64,000 nt of DNA from CAVVKW01 sp963749035 (GCA_963749035.1 CAVVKW010000002.1:372001-436000); one strand, 5' to 3'. Shown: positions 9,279 to 18,908, numbered from the stretch's first letter. Notes: generated by a model not told the origin, from the letters alone. Translations and numbers: made by a program.

Positions 9279-9351
9279 TAGGGGCGGCGGGATTCGAACC
9301 CGCAACCAACCAGTTATGAGCCGGCTGCTCTAACCATTGAGCTACACCCCC
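9279..9351 (-). tRNA. tRNA with CAU anticodon (elongator Met or Ile2)
   Basis: Read on the minus strand, the cloverleaf is complete: acceptor GGGGGTG paired with CGCCCCT (one G-U at the end), D-arm GCTC/GAGC, anticodon stem GCCGG/CTGGT with loop CTCATAA, and T-arm GCGGG/CCCGC with TTCGAAT. The anticodon is CAU. It lacks the unpaired C1-A72 and the three G-C pairs of an initiator tRNA. Deciding between elongator Met and lysidine-modified Ile2 needs model scoring. No CCA is encoded. Confidence 0.9.
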
Positions 9352-9377
9352 GTGCACGACGTTGCGTCCGCACGAAC

Positions 9378-10043
9378 CTATCCCTTCCGCTCATCTCTTT
9401 TCAAATTCCGAATTTCCACCACGTCTTCTCCCGCGACCGCGAACACTCGCTCGCCCGGTTCCCGACGCCCGACCACCGCGCCCGTCATACCGCCAAATGC
9501 GGGCAGGATCGTGTTATTTTTCCTCACCGTAAAACACGGCAGCCGCACGCCCTGACGGCCGGCACCCGACACCCGCACCCCGGGATGCACGTGGCCGCAC
9601 AGAACGTGACCGCCTTTCACGACCTTCGGCTCGTGAGCCAATCGCCACACACCCCGCTCCACACCGATCGGAAGGATCGTCATCCCGAGCCTATCCGTCA
9701 GTGCCTCCACCCGCCGGTCGTGATTTCCTAACACGATCTCGATCGCAAGCTCCTCCCTCCGCGACCGCCACCCTTCCAGCACCGCCATCGTCCGAGGCTC
9801 GCGCGAAAATTCCGAATGAAACACGTCGCCAAGGACCCAGAGCCTCTCCGCCTCGTGACGATCCAGCAACCCGTCCAACCGCGCGAGATCCGCCGATGTC
9901 ACCCCCTCCGGCACCGCCGCGCCACCCGCTCGCGCCGTCGCGTCCTTTCCAAAATGCGTATCCGCCACGACGACCGTCCGCCCCCAGACCAACGCCCGCC
10001 CGTCCAACGTCACCCGTTCACCCGCAACCTCGATCTCCACCAT
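9378..10043 (-). CDS. pdeM: Ligase-associated DNA damage response metallophosphoesterase PdeM
   Basis: A 221-aa calcineurin-like phosphoesterase. The metal-binding blocks are all present: VVADTHFGKD (DxH), VLGDVFHSE (GD), EIVLGNHDRR (GNHD) and HVLCGHVHPG (GHxH). The length, the ALVWG N-terminal segment and the PAFGG motif fit the PdeM subgroup that accompanies the ligase-associated helicase. It follows the helicase gene by 21 nt on the same strand, so the two are likely co-transcribed. It probably acts as a metal-dependent nuclease or phosphodiesterase in DNA repair. Confidence 0.87.
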   Translation of the reverse strand: MVEIEVAGERVTLDGRALVWGRTVVVADTHFGKDATARAGGAAVPEGVTSADLARLDGLLDRHEAERLWVLGDVFHSEFSREPRTMAVLEGWRSRREELAIEIVLGNHDRRVEALTDRLGMTILPIGVERGVWRLAHEPKVVKGGHVLCGHVHPGVRVSGAGRQGVRLPCFTVRKNNTILPAFGGMTGAVVGRREPGERVFAVAGEDVVEIRNLKRDERKG

Positions 10044-10064
10044 TCACCGCCCACTACTATCCAA

Positions 10065-12509
10065 TCAACTCTCCCGCTCCATCACCTTTTCCATCCGCCG
10101 AACCCGATCCGCCAGCGCCTCCGTCGAAAGCTGCTGCCGCAGGCGGGCGACGAAGAGCGGATAGGCGAACGGCGTCGCACTCGCGACTCGGACCACGACC
10201 CGCTGCATCCCCCGCATCCGCTCCAGGGCGCCGATCATCCGCGAGTATTCCAATTCCGACTCCAGCACCTCGCTCGTCGCCTGACCCAGTAATAAATTTT
10301 CCGCATCGTATTGGCGGAAGACGTCAAACAGCAGCGAAGAAGAAATCGTCATCGCCCGAGCTGATTTCCGCGCCCGACCCAGACCCTCCCGCACCAGTCC
10401 CGCGATCCGCGCGATCTCGCGAAACCGCCGCCTCGCCATCTCGGTCGAGTGCACGCTGCCGAGGATGTCATCCGTCAGCCCGTCCGCACTCAGCAACCCA
10501 CCGCCAAGTGCCTCCTCCAGCGGAGCCTCTTCCGCCGAAAGGAGTTCGAACCCATAGTCGTTCACCGCCAACGAAAAGGTCAGCGGCCGGTCCCTCGCAA
10601 ATCGGTAGGCGAACAACGCCGCCAGCCCCTCGTGCGCCAGCCGCCCTTCGAACGGATAGAAAAACAAGTGCCAGCCTTCTCGCGACTTTAACTTTTCGAT
10701 CAACAGATCCCCGACCCCCGGCACGCGCGACAACCGCGCCTGGATCTCCAATACCGGCTCCAGCCGCCGGATCTCCGCACTCTCCCCTCCCCCGCCCTCG
10801 CTCCAACGCTGCAATCTCGCCCGCACCCCCGTGGCCAACTGCGAAGACAGTGGCATCCGGCCGCCCACCCACCTCGGGACTCCCGTCGTCCTCCGCCCGC
10901 CCGCGCGCACCGTCGCCCGCAGATCGCGCACCCGCACCAGCTCCAGCGACCGACCCGCAAACAAGAAACGATCACCCGGCCGCAGCTTCGCCAGAAAACC
11001 CTCCTCGACGGCCCCCAACCTCGCTCCGTTGGCAAACCTGACCTCCACGGTCGCTTCTCCCGAGATCGTTCCGATCCCCAGCCGGTGCAGCCTCGCCATC
11101 GACTCGTCCTTCAGCACCAGCAACCCACCATCCTCCGTCATCCGCGCGTATTCCGGATACGCCTGCAACGCCGCTCCGCCCCGCGCCGCGAAATCCAGGA
11201 CCCAATCCCATTCCGCTTCCGACAGATCGCGATAAGCGTGCGTCGACCGCACCTCCCGTTTCAACGCCTCGATCTGAATCGGTCCGGCCGACACCACCGT
11301 CACCAGATGCTGGCAAAGAACGTCCAACGGCGCGCGCAAAGGCGTTCGCGCTTCCACCGTCAACGTCGCGGCCAAATCCCGCGCCGCCGCGATCTCGACC
11401 AACTCGAAGGTATTCGCCGGCACGCACACCACCCGACTCACCGCACCCGGCTGGTGCCCACTCCGCCCCGCCCGTTGCAGAAGTCTCGCCACGCCCTTCG
11501 GACTGCCCACCTGGATCACGCACTCGACCGGCGCGAAATCCACCCCCAGGTCCAAACTCGATGTCGCCACCACCGCCCGCAGCTCCCCCGTCCTCAACCC
11601 CTCCTCCGCCGCCACCCTGACCTCGTTCGACAACGATCCGTGGTGCAATCCGAGCTGCCCCTTCCAATCCGACATCGCGCCGACCAGTGCCTGATACCAC
11701 AGCTCGGCCTGCGAACGCGTGTTCGTAAAAACGATCGTCGTCCGACTCCCACGTAGTCGCTTCACCACCTCCGGCAGAAGCTGCAGTCCCAAATGCCCCG
11801 CCCACGCAAATCGCTGACCCTCCGGTGGGAGCACCGTTTCGATCACGACCTGCTTCGGATGCGCTCCGCGGACGACCCGCATCGGATTCTCGACTCCGGT
11901 CTTTGCATCGCTCCCACCCAGCACCCTCGCAGCCTCCGCCGTGTTCCCCAAGGTCGCCGACAGTCCCCACGTCCGCGCCCTCGGCGCCAGCGCCCGCACC
12001 CGCGCCAGAGCCAACTCCGTGAGCACGCCGCGCTTCGACGAGATCAACTCGTGCCACTCGTCCACCACGATCAACTCCACACTCGCAAACTGCGGAGCGA
12101 AGGCCTTCTGACTGAGCAAAACACAGAGGCTTTCCGGCGTCGTCACCAACGCGTTCGGCGGACGCTCCATCTGCTTCTTCCGGACGTGCGAAGAGGTGTC
12201 TCCCGTTCGCCTCCCGACCGTCCAATCGAGATCCATCTCCTCCACCGGCGCCCGCAAAGCTCCTTCCGTATCCGCCGCCAAAGCTCTCAACGGCGTGACC
12301 CAGAGCACCCGCAGCGTCCCCGCCCCAGCCGCTTCTGCCTGCAAAGCCGCGAACCAGACCGCGTAGGTCTTCCCCGCCCCCGTGGAACAGTGCACCAGCC
12401 CCGATTCTCCCCGCCCGTAAGCCTCCCAAACTTCTCGCTGAAACGGAAACACCTCCCAACCCCGTCGCGAGAACCAATCATCAACCGAGCACGCCATTTC
12501 CCTTTTCAT
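10065..12509 (-). CDS. Ligase-associated DNA damage response DEXH helicase (Lhr-like)
   Basis: A superfamily 2 helicase of roughly 814 aa. Visible motifs are the Q-region FPFQREVWEAY, Walker A CSTGAGKTYAVW, TTPESLCVLL, the DEXH box VVDEWHELI, motif III GLSATLGN, the second RecA domain with IVFTNTRSQAE and TSSLDLGVDF, and motif VI LQRAGRSGHQPG. The C-terminal half is the winged-helix and Lhr-specific region. The ATG at 12509 (MKREMACS) is preferred over the upstream GTG at 12527, and the ATG at 12497 is also possible. This helicase normally travels with a ligase and an exonuclease; here only pdeM follows. Confidence 0.88.
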   Translation of the reverse strand: MKREMACSVDDWFSRRGWEVFPFQREVWEAYGRGESGLVHCSTGAGKTYAVWFAALQAEAAGAGTLRVLWVTPLRALAADTEGALRAPVEEMDLDWTVGRRTGDTSSHVRKKQMERPPNALVTTPESLCVLLSQKAFAPQFASVELIVVDEWHELISSKRGVLTELALARVRALAPRARTWGLSATLGNTAEAARVLGGSDAKTGVENPMRVVRGAHPKQVVIETVLPPEGQRFAWAGHLGLQLLPEVVKRLRGSRTTIVFTNTRSQAELWYQALVGAMSDWKGQLGLHHGSLSNEVRVAAEEGLRTGELRAVVATSSLDLGVDFAPVECVIQVGSPKGVARLLQRAGRSGHQPGAVSRVVCVPANTFELVEIAAARDLAATLTVEARTPLRAPLDVLCQHLVTVVSAGPIQIEALKREVRSTHAYRDLSEAEWDWVLDFAARGGAALQAYPEYARMTEDGGLLVLKDESMARLHRLGIGTISGEATVEVRFANGARLGAVEEGFLAKLRPGDRFLFAGRSLELVRVRDLRATVRAGGRRTTGVPRWVGGRMPLSSQLATGVRARLQRWSEGGGGESAEIRRLEPVLEIQARLSRVPGVGDLLIEKLKSREGWHLFFYPFEGRLAHEGLAALFAYRFARDRPLTFSLAVNDYGFELLSAEEAPLEEALGGGLLSADGLTDDILGSVHSTEMARRRFREIARIAGLVREGLGRARKSARAMTISSSLLFDVFRQYDAENLLLGQATSEVLESELEYSRMIGALERMRGMQRVVVRVASATPFAYPLFVARLRQQLSTEALADRVRRMEKVMERES

Positions 12510-12596
12510 ACGAACGTCACCCCGCACCTCGCCTTCCCTCGTCGCCCCTCGTCGCCTTCGTCGTTTGGAACGATCGCGATCGCTGCGGTTGCCGCG

Positions 12597-13199
12597 CTAA
12601 TTGAACGTCGTCGGCAACGACGAATCCGTCGTCATCGCAAAAGCTCGCTCGATTTCCTCCGCCGACGTTCGCTCCAAATCAAGGTCGGGCAGATCACCGA
12701 TCGGAAAGAAACCCACGTCCGACGTCTCCACGCTCGTCTGCGATTCCCCGCCCAACAACTCGGCCAGCACGTAAACCTTGTAGATCGCGTGCGGATTCGG
12801 CGGATAGCCAGCGCGATCCCGATCTTTGACCGAAACCACTCGCCTCGCCTTCACGACGTAACCGCTCTCCTCGACGCACTCTTTCTCCGCGTTTTCACCC
12901 GGAGAATAATTCACGTCCGCCCAGCCTCCCGGCAACGTCCAGCACCCGGACGCCCGCTCCTTCACCAGCAAAACTTCCGAGTCGCGGAAGACCACGCACC
13001 GCACGTCGACCTTCGGCGTCAGATAACCAGGTTCAAGCGGCCAGCGAAACTCGGGCATTCCACCGGTAACCCCGACCAATTCCGAGGAGATCTCGTGCAG
13101 CCGATCGTATCGATTCCGGTCGTAATCGTTCTCGCAGAACGTCGATCCAGCCCGCGCGATGGAGGCCAGCTCCCGCGAGATTTCCAGGACGGATCGCAC
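12597..13199 (-). CDS. NUDIX hydrolase with N-terminal helical domain
   Basis: The NUDIX box GGWADVNYSPGENAEKECVEESGY is clear in the middle of the protein (GX5EX7REUXEEXGU pattern with the usual ECVEE variant). Before it lies the short helical domain typical of NUDIX proteins that start ISRELASIARAGSTF...YDRNRYDRLHEIS. The GTG at 13199 was chosen because it has GAGGAAG 5 nt upstream and starts exactly at the conserved domain; the longer frame to 13379 overlaps the upstream gene and has no protein-like character there. The substrate is probably a nucleoside-diphosphate sugar or a similar compound and cannot be told from sequence. Confidence 0.82.
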   Translation of the reverse strand: MRSVLEISRELASIARAGSTFCENDYDRNRYDRLHEISSELVGVTGGMPEFRWPLEPGYLTPKVDVRCVVFRDSEVLLVKERASGCWTLPGGWADVNYSPGENAEKECVEESGYVVKARRVVSVKDRDRAGYPPNPHAIYKVYVLAELLGGESQTSVETSDVGFFPIGDLPDLDLERTSAEEIERAFAMTTDSSLPTTFN

Positions 13200-13228
13200 C
13201 CGCGCTTCCTCAGCTCTCGCCGAACCGC

Positions 13229-14152
13229 TCAACCCACCGGAGTCGGCGAAGGCGTGGGCGCCGGAGCCTTCCGACGGCGCACCGTCACTTTGATCGGATC
13301 CGACACGCTGCCAGCGAAGTCGATGGCTCTCACAAAAAATCGGTTCTGACCCCGCTTCGTCCGCGTCGTGAAATTCCATCGGGTCGTTCCCTCCGCGTCC
13401 CGATAAGGACCATCCCTGCTCCTCGCGACCTGCACCACGCGAACCGTGTTTTCATCCGAGGCCCGCCCGGAAAGCGTGTATTGCACCTTTCGCGTTTTCT
13501 TCCTCAGGCTGTTCCCAAACACCACGACCTCTGGTGGCCCTGCGTCCGGCGCAAACTGCTGGAACGTCCCGTTCACGGTCAGATCCTGAAAACGGACCGA
13601 CTGACCGAAGCCATCACCGCTCTCACGCGTGCTGTAGGCGTAAAGACGGAAAGTCACCTCACCCCCGAAGATCAGCGGACTCGGAAAATTCAATCGGAAG
13701 GTCCGAAAATTTAGCGGTCCGTTGTTGATCGTCACGTTCGCCAGATCAGAGCCGTAATCGTCGTAGCTCCAACGCAGCGCGAGCCCGTTGTTGTCGTCGT
13801 TGTATTGACCTCCCACCGCAGCCTTGAAGGTCATGCTCGTGATCGCTCCCTGAAATCCGCCCGTCTGCGTGAACCTGAACTGACCGTATTGACCGTTCCT
13901 TCGGCTCTGCGAAGAATTCTTCGATTCCTTGCGGATCAAGATGTAACCGTATCGCTTGCCCTCCATCACCCCGAGTCCGACCTGCGCGTCCGATCCAAAC
14001 GCGCCGAAACCCGATGCGTCGATGAAGCGGTTCACGTCCGTCGGCTCGAAGGTTCGCTCCAAAGGATAAACGACGAGCTGCGCAGCCGAATCGGCGACGG
14101 TCAACAAGCCAAACGTCGCAGCGACGAGAAAATGTGCGGCGGTCTTCTTCAT
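13229..14152 (-). CDS. Secreted beta-rich protein of unknown function
   Basis: A 307-aa protein with a Sec signal peptide (MKKTAAHFLVAATFGLLTVADSAAQ). The mature part looks like two beta-sandwiches. The first (about residues 26-205) has alternating aromatic strands; the second (about 210-290) resembles an Ig/FN3-like or Y_Y_Y-type domain with the repeated phrasing RVVQVARSRDGPY and NRFFVRAIDFAGSVS. The C-terminus is a short Pro-Thr tail. Proteins of this layout are common in Verrucomicrobiota exoproteomes, but the function is unknown. It ends 29 nt before the NUDIX start on the same strand. Confidence 0.65.
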   Translation of the reverse strand: MKKTAAHFLVAATFGLLTVADSAAQLVVYPLERTFEPTDVNRFIDASGFGAFGSDAQVGLGVMEGKRYGYILIRKESKNSSQSRRNGQYGQFRFTQTGGFQGAITSMTFKAAVGGQYNDDNNGLALRWSYDDYGSDLANVTINNGPLNFRTFRLNFPSPLIFGGEVTFRLYAYSTRESGDGFGQSVRFQDLTVNGTFQQFAPDAGPPEVVVFGNSLRKKTRKVQYTLSGRASDENTVRVVQVARSRDGPYRDAEGTTRWNFTTRTKRGQNRFFVRAIDFAGSVSDPIKVTVRRRKAPAPTPSPTPVG

Positions 14153-14299
14153 AGGACGTCGTTGTTGATAAGACCGCTCGCTGGGAGCGTCAACTTCGTT
14201 TCGCTTCTCCAGTCAACCACGAAACCTCTCTGCTCGCGGATTCCTGACCGAGAACCCGCTTGCGCCTCGACCCCGCCCCGCCGACCCTCCGCACCGCCC

Positions 14300-15643
14300 A
14301 TGGGACACCGAACCATTTTCTGGCAGCCGGACTTCCCGTTCAGCCCACGCCGTCTCCCGATTTTTTATGGCTGGGTCATCCTCGTCGCCGCCGCCATCGG
14401 GATCGCCGCCAGCATTCCCGGCCAGACCATGGGCGTCAGCGTCTTCACCGAATCGCTGATGGCTGCCCTCGAGCTCACTCGCACGCAGCTCAGCCTCGCC
14501 TACCTCGTCGGCACCACCGCCAGCGGCCTGCTCCTCCCACGAGGCGGTCGGCTCCTCGATCACCTCGGAGCCCGTCGCACGATGACGCTTTCCACCATCG
14601 CTTTCGCCGGCACCGTCGCGCTCTTTGCCACCAGCGACGCCGTCGCCCGCGCGGGACAGAAAATCCTCCACACGTCGGAGCTCTGGCCCGTCTCTCTCGT
14701 TGTCATGGCCCTCGGCTTTTTCCTCATTCGCTTCCTCGGACAGGGAATGATGACCGTGACCTCAAGAACCATGCTGGGAAAATGGTTTGATCGCCGCCGC
14801 GGTCTCGTCTTCGCCATCAGCGGCGTCGCGATTTCTTTTGCGTTCTCCGCCGCGCCGCACCCGATGAACGCTCTCATCGACGCCACCGGCTGGCGCGAAG
14901 CTTACCTCTGGATGGGAGCCGGCCTCGCCGTGGTCGCCCTTATCGCCTGGATCGTTTTCCGGGACAACCCTGAGGAATGTGGCCTCGAGATGGATGGCGG
15001 CCCAATCCCAAACGCCACCTCCGCCGAGAATCCCGATCGCGTTATCGTTCGCGACCTCACCCGCGCCGAGGCCGTCCGGACATTTTCCTTCTGGGCATTC
15101 AACCTCGGCACCGCCTGGCAGGCGTTTGCCATTACCGCCTACACCTTCCACGTGATCGCGATCGGTGCCGAAGCGGGCCTGACCAAACCCGACATCCTCC
15201 TGCTCTTCCTGCCGATGTCGGGAGTCGGGGTCTTCACGAACTTCTTCTCCGGCTGGCTGGTCGACCGCACCCGGGCAAAATATATCCTCCTGCTTCTCCT
15301 CGGCGGTCTGATCGTTGCGGGAATCGGCATGGCCCAACTTTCCACCTCCACCGGCCGCCTCCTGCTCGTGGTAGGGCTCGGAATTTCCGGCGGAGCGTTT
15401 CAGACCACCACCGGTATCGTCTGGCCCCGCTATTTCGGTCGATCCCACCTCGGAGCCATCAGCGGCTTGAACATGTCGACCATCGTTCTGGCCAGCGCCC
15501 TCGGCCCCTACGCCTTCAGCCTATCCAAGGAATACGCCGGGAGTTTTCAGGTGGGATTTCTGGCCACGATCATCGTTCCGACCACTCTCTTCGTCGCCGC
15601 GTTCTTCGCCGACAACCCCCAGCGGGACCTCCGACCGGAATAA
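14300..15643 (+). CDS. MFS transporter
   Basis: A 447-aa major facilitator with 12 predicted hydrophobic segments. The ATG at 14300 (MGHRTIFWQPDFPFSP) begins immediately before TM1 (FYGWVILVAAAIGIAAS); the frame is open far upstream, but that part is antisense to a signal-peptide gene and is not protein-like. The loop 2-3 signature is present as GGRLLDHLGARRTM, and its second-half equivalent is SGWLVDRTRAKYILL. It resembles the oxalate/formate and monocarboxylate-type MFS groups. The substrate is unknown. An ABC-F gene follows after 49 nt. Confidence 0.87.
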   Translation: MGHRTIFWQPDFPFSPRRLPIFYGWVILVAAAIGIAASIPGQTMGVSVFTESLMAALELTRTQLSLAYLVGTTASGLLLPRGGRLLDHLGARRTMTLSTIAFAGTVALFATSDAVARAGQKILHTSELWPVSLVVMALGFFLIRFLGQGMMTVTSRTMLGKWFDRRRGLVFAISGVAISFAFSAAPHPMNALIDATGWREAYLWMGAGLAVVALIAWIVFRDNPEECGLEMDGGPIPNATSAENPDRVIVRDLTRAEAVRTFSFWAFNLGTAWQAFAITAYTFHVIAIGAEAGLTKPDILLLFLPMSGVGVFTNFFSGWLVDRTRAKYILLLLLGGLIVAGIGMAQLSTSTGRLLLVVGLGISGGAFQTTTGIVWPRYFGRSHLGAISGLNMSTIVLASALGPYAFSLSKEYAGSFQVGFLATIIVPTTLFVAAFFADNPQRDLRPE

Positions 15644-15692
15644 TCTGCGTCCCTCTGTTGAATCTCTGCCTAAAAGCTCCTAGCGTCCCCCG

Positions 15693-17300
15693 ATGCTGAC
15701 GATTCGTGAACTCAAAAAGAGCCATGGCGGCCGCGTTCTGTTCGAGAACGCCGCCATGCAAGTCAACTACGGTGAGCGCGTGGCGCTCGTGGGCCCAAAC
15801 GGCGCGGGGAAGTCCACTCTCTTCTCCATCATTCTCAAAAACGACACCCCCGATGCCGGCAATGTCGACCGCGACGAATGGACCATGATCGGCTACCTCC
15901 CCCAGGAAGGGGAAGCCGTCGGCGACGAGACGGTCATGGACATCGCCACCGGTCGGGCCGGCGAACTCGACGCCCTCGACAAAAAACTCCGCGCCTTCGA
16001 GCAGGAAGGAAACGTCGACTCCGGCGAATACAACGAAGCCAACATGCAGTTCGAGGCCCTCAACGATCCGCAGATCGAAGCCAAAGCCAAAAAGATCCTC
16101 GCCGGCCTCGGCTACGACGAGAGCACTTTCACCAAGAAGGCGAAGGAACTGTCCGGCGGTTGGGTCATGCGGGCTCATCTCGCCCGACTTCTCGTCATGG
16201 AGCCCGACTTGCTCCTCCTCGACGAACCCACCAACCACCTCGATCTCAATTCCCTCCTCTGGCTCCAGGAATATCTCAAATCGTACTCGGGCGCGGTCCT
16301 CATGATCTCCCACGATCGCTACTTCATGGATGAGCTCGCTCAGTCCGTTTACGAGATCTCGAATCAACGCCTCATCGCCTACAAATCCAACTACACGCAG
16401 TTCCTCGATCAGCGTCAGGCGAACTACGAGAACAACATCGCCGCCTACAAAAATCAGCAGAAACAGATCAAGGCTTTGAAGGAGTTCATCGACAAATTCC
16501 GTTCCGTTTCATCCAAGGCCGCCCAGGCCCAGAGCCGGCAGAAGGAACTCGACCGCATGGAGCTCGTCGACAAACCGCTTCCGCCCAAAAAGCCGTTCAA
16601 GTTCCAGATCCCGCAACCCGAGCGCGGTGGCCAGCGAGCAATTTCCCTGGAAGGCGTCCACTTTGCCTACGGCGACAACGTCGTTTACGAAAATCTCGAC
16701 CTTTCCATCGAACGAGGCGAACGAACCGTTCTCGTGGGACCCAACGGTGCCGGTAAGTCCACGCTTCTCAAGCTTCTCGCCGGAGTCCTGGAGCCTCAAC
16801 GGGGCAACGTCAACGAAGGCCACAACGCCAAAATTGGCTACTTCAGCCAGCACCGCGCCGACACCCTTGACCCCGAAAAGACCATTCTCGAAGAGGTCCT
16901 CGAAGCCGGCAACGGAATTCGCGAGGAAGACGCACGCGGCATCCTCGGTTCCTTCCTCTTCCGCAAGGAAGCGATCTACAAAAAGACCGACGTTCTCTCC
17001 GGCGGCGAGAAGTCCCGACTCAATCTAATTAAATTTCTCGTCGATCCGCCGAACCTCCTCCTCATGGACGAGCCGACGACTCACTTGGACATTCACACCG
17101 TCGAGTCGCTGATCCTCGCCCTGCAGGATTACGACGGCACGCTCGTCTTTATCTCGCACGACGTGCATTTCATCCGGCAACTCGCCAACAAAGTCCTCCA
17201 CGTCAACGACGGCCAAATCATCCCCTACCCCGGCGGCTACGACTACTTCCTTGAGAAAAGTGCCGCCGTCGACGACCGGGCCGCCGTCACCATGGCCTAA
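15693..17300 (+). CDS. ABC-F family ATPase (Ettf/Uup-type translation factor)
   Basis: A 535-aa protein with two ABC domains and no membrane segments. Domain 1 has Walker A GPNGAGKS (near residue 36), signature LSGGWVMRA and Walker B LLLLDEPTNHLD. A charged helical linker follows (residues about 240-300; KQIKALKEFIDKFRSVSSKA). Domain 2 has Walker A GPNGAGKS (near 350), signature LSGGEKSR and LLLMDEPTTHLD. ABC-F proteins act on the ribosome E site. Subgroup assignment (YbiT-like or Uup-like) cannot be made by eye. Confidence 0.93.
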   Translation: MLTIRELKKSHGGRVLFENAAMQVNYGERVALVGPNGAGKSTLFSIILKNDTPDAGNVDRDEWTMIGYLPQEGEAVGDETVMDIATGRAGELDALDKKLRAFEQEGNVDSGEYNEANMQFEALNDPQIEAKAKKILAGLGYDESTFTKKAKELSGGWVMRAHLARLLVMEPDLLLLDEPTNHLDLNSLLWLQEYLKSYSGAVLMISHDRYFMDELAQSVYEISNQRLIAYKSNYTQFLDQRQANYENNIAAYKNQQKQIKALKEFIDKFRSVSSKAAQAQSRQKELDRMELVDKPLPPKKPFKFQIPQPERGGQRAISLEGVHFAYGDNVVYENLDLSIERGERTVLVGPNGAGKSTLLKLLAGVLEPQRGNVNEGHNAKIGYFSQHRADTLDPEKTILEEVLEAGNGIREEDARGILGSFLFRKEAIYKKTDVLSGGEKSRLNLIKFLVDPPNLLLMDEPTTHLDIHTVESLILALQDYDGTLVFISHDVHFIRQLANKVLHVNDGQIIPYPGGYDYFLEKSAAVDDRAAVTMA

Positions 17301-17542
17301 CGGCCAATCACGCCGACAACCAAGGAGTCGCCCGCCGCAGGGATTCTCGGTGCCTCTGCGCCGCTGCGTGAGAAATCCACGACACTTCCCAACTACCGGC
17401 CTCACGCGAAGCCGCGAACATTGGTCAGTGAGCCCTCCCTGCTGCGGGTGCCACCGGAGGAAGAGTTCACCTGTCGACTACAAAGCCTGATGTCGCAAAC
17501 GCCGCATCATTCTCCGCTTCGCGCCTTCGCGTGAGGCCTTCC

Positions 17543-18001
17543 TTACCGCCGGTTAAACCCAGCCACCGTCCGCTCGGCTTCGCGCTTCGCCGCCTTGCTC
17601 TTGAGATCCGCTCGCTTGTCCACGGCGTGCTTGCCTTTGCCGATCCCGATCTGGCACTTCACCTTGCCCTTGCTCCAATAGAGCTTCAGCGGCACCAACG
17701 CCCGCCCGCTCACGTTCGCCGCCCCGAAAAGCTGATCGATTTCCCGCTTGTGTAGCAGCAGCTTCCGCTTCCGCTTCGGCTCGTGCTGCTCCGCGCTCGC
17801 CCGCTCGTAGGGCTGAATGTCGGCTTCGCAGAGAAAGATCTCGCCGTTCTCGACGCGCGCGTAGGCACCGCGCAAATTCACGTGCCCGGCCCGGATGGAC
17901 TTCACCTCCGTCCCCTTGAGCTCGATACCAGCTTCCAGCTTCTCCTCGATGTGATACTCGTGGAGAGCCTTCCGGTTCGTCGTGATTTCGGATGAAGCCA
18001 T
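17543..18001 (-). CDS. smpB: SsrA-binding protein SmpB
   Basis: A 152-aa protein matching the whole family: N-terminal TTNRKALHEYHIEEKLEAGI, ELKGTEVKSIRAGHVNLRGAY, EIFLCEADIQPYERA, KRKLLLHKREIDQL and the basic C-terminal tail KHAVDKRADLKSKAAKRE. It binds tmRNA and brings it to stalled ribosomes (trans-translation). It is the last gene of the minus-strand run that begins at rplK. No tmRNA gene was found in the window. Confidence 0.97.
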   Translation of the reverse strand: MASSEITTNRKALHEYHIEEKLEAGIELKGTEVKSIRAGHVNLRGAYARVENGEIFLCEADIQPYERASAEQHEPKRKRKLLLHKREIDQLFGAANVSGRALVPLKLYWSKGKVKCQIGIGKGKHAVDKRADLKSKAAKREAERTVAGFNRR

Positions 18002-18036
18002 GACCCCATACGTTGCCGGCTTCCGCCAGCGAGCCG

Positions 18037-18246
18037 CTAATCCTCCAGCGAAATCGCTTCGCGGGTCACCAGCTTACCGGCCACGATTTCGGCCAACGCC
18101 GTGTCGGCGTAAGTCATGCGAGGCTCGACCTCGACGTGCGGGCGCATCCCGCTACTAAGCTGCCGCGTGCGGCGCGACACCACGTTGATCAAGATCTGCT
18201 TGTCGGTGATCGTTTCGTTGGCCTCGTGAAGAAGAGTGTAATTCAT
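18037..18246 (-). CDS. rpoZ: RNA polymerase omega subunit
   Basis: A short (69-aa) omega subunit. The conserved core ILINVVSRRTRQLSSG is followed by RPHVEVEPRMTYADTALAEI, the pattern seen in Chlamydiae/Verrucomicrobiota omega proteins, which lack the longer tail of E. coli RpoZ. It stabilises the beta' subunit. It lies between tsf (33 nt away) and smpB (36 nt away), so one minus-strand unit holds all major RNA polymerase subunits except alpha. Confidence 0.83.
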   Translation of the reverse strand: MNYTLLHEANETITDKQILINVVSRRTRQLSSGMRPHVEVEPRMTYADTALAEIVAGKLVTREAISLED

Positions 18247-18278
18247 AATGTGCTAATTGCTGGTGACCGGAACCGCCG

Positions 18279-18908
18279 TTATTCGGCGGCTTCGGCAGTC
18301 TCTTCTTCGCCCGGCAGACTTTCGCCGACCATGTAGCGAACGAAACGGCGGATCAGGATGTTCTCACCCAGTTCCGAGATTTTCTGATTCACAACGTCCT
18401 TCACGGTGAGATCCGGATTTTTGATGAAAGCCTGCTCAAGCAAACACGTCGTGCTGAAAAATTTGTCCACTTTCCCATCGACGATCTTCTCGACGATGTT
18501 CGCCGGCTTGTCCTTCATCTGCGCAGCGTAGATCTCGCGCTCGTTGGCAACGATCTTCGGATCAACCTCGTCGCGGCTCACCACCGTCGGATGCGAAGCA
18601 GCGATGTGAAGCGTGATGTCTTTCACGAACTCGCGGAAGATGTCGTTCTTCGCGACGAAATCGGTCTCGCAGTTGATCTCGACGAGCACGCCGACTTTCC
18701 CCTGAAGGTGGATGTATGAGGCAACGACCCCTTCCTTGGCCGCGCGTCCGGCTTTCTTCCCAGCGCTGGCCATTCCCTTTTTACGAAGGACTTTCTCAGC
18801 TTCGTCGACGTCACCATTCGTTTCGTCGAGGGCTCGTTTGCAGTCCATCATTCCCGCGTTGGTCTTTTCGCGAAGGGTTTTGACTAGGGCAGAGGTAACT
18901 TCGGGCAT
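18279..18908 (-). CDS. tsf: Elongation factor Ts
   Basis: A 209-aa short-form EF-Ts. The UBA-like N-terminus carries VKTLREKTNAGMMDCKRAL and the core carries VLVEINCETDFVAKND. The dimerisation part is short, as in many non-proteobacterial EF-Ts. It ends in an Ala/Glu-rich tail. It recycles EF-Tu-GDP. It follows rpsB, the widely conserved order, but the pair here sits directly after rpoC. Confidence 0.97.
   Translation of the reverse strand: MPEVTSALVKTLREKTNAGMMDCKRALDETNGDVDEAEKVLRKKGMASAGKKAGRAAKEGVVASYIHLQGKVGVLVEINCETDFVAKNDIFREFVKDITLHIAASHPTVVSRDEVDPKIVANEREIYAAQMKDKPANIVEKIVDGKVDKFFSTTCLLEQAFIKNPDLTVKDVVNQKISELGENILIRRFVRYMVGESLPGEEETAEAAE

Noticed and set aside
9279..9351. Initiator tRNA-fMet
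   Set aside because: The acceptor end is G-U rather than the unpaired C1-A72, and the anticodon stem lacks the three consecutive G-C pairs. The same holds for the CAU tRNA at 43856-43927.
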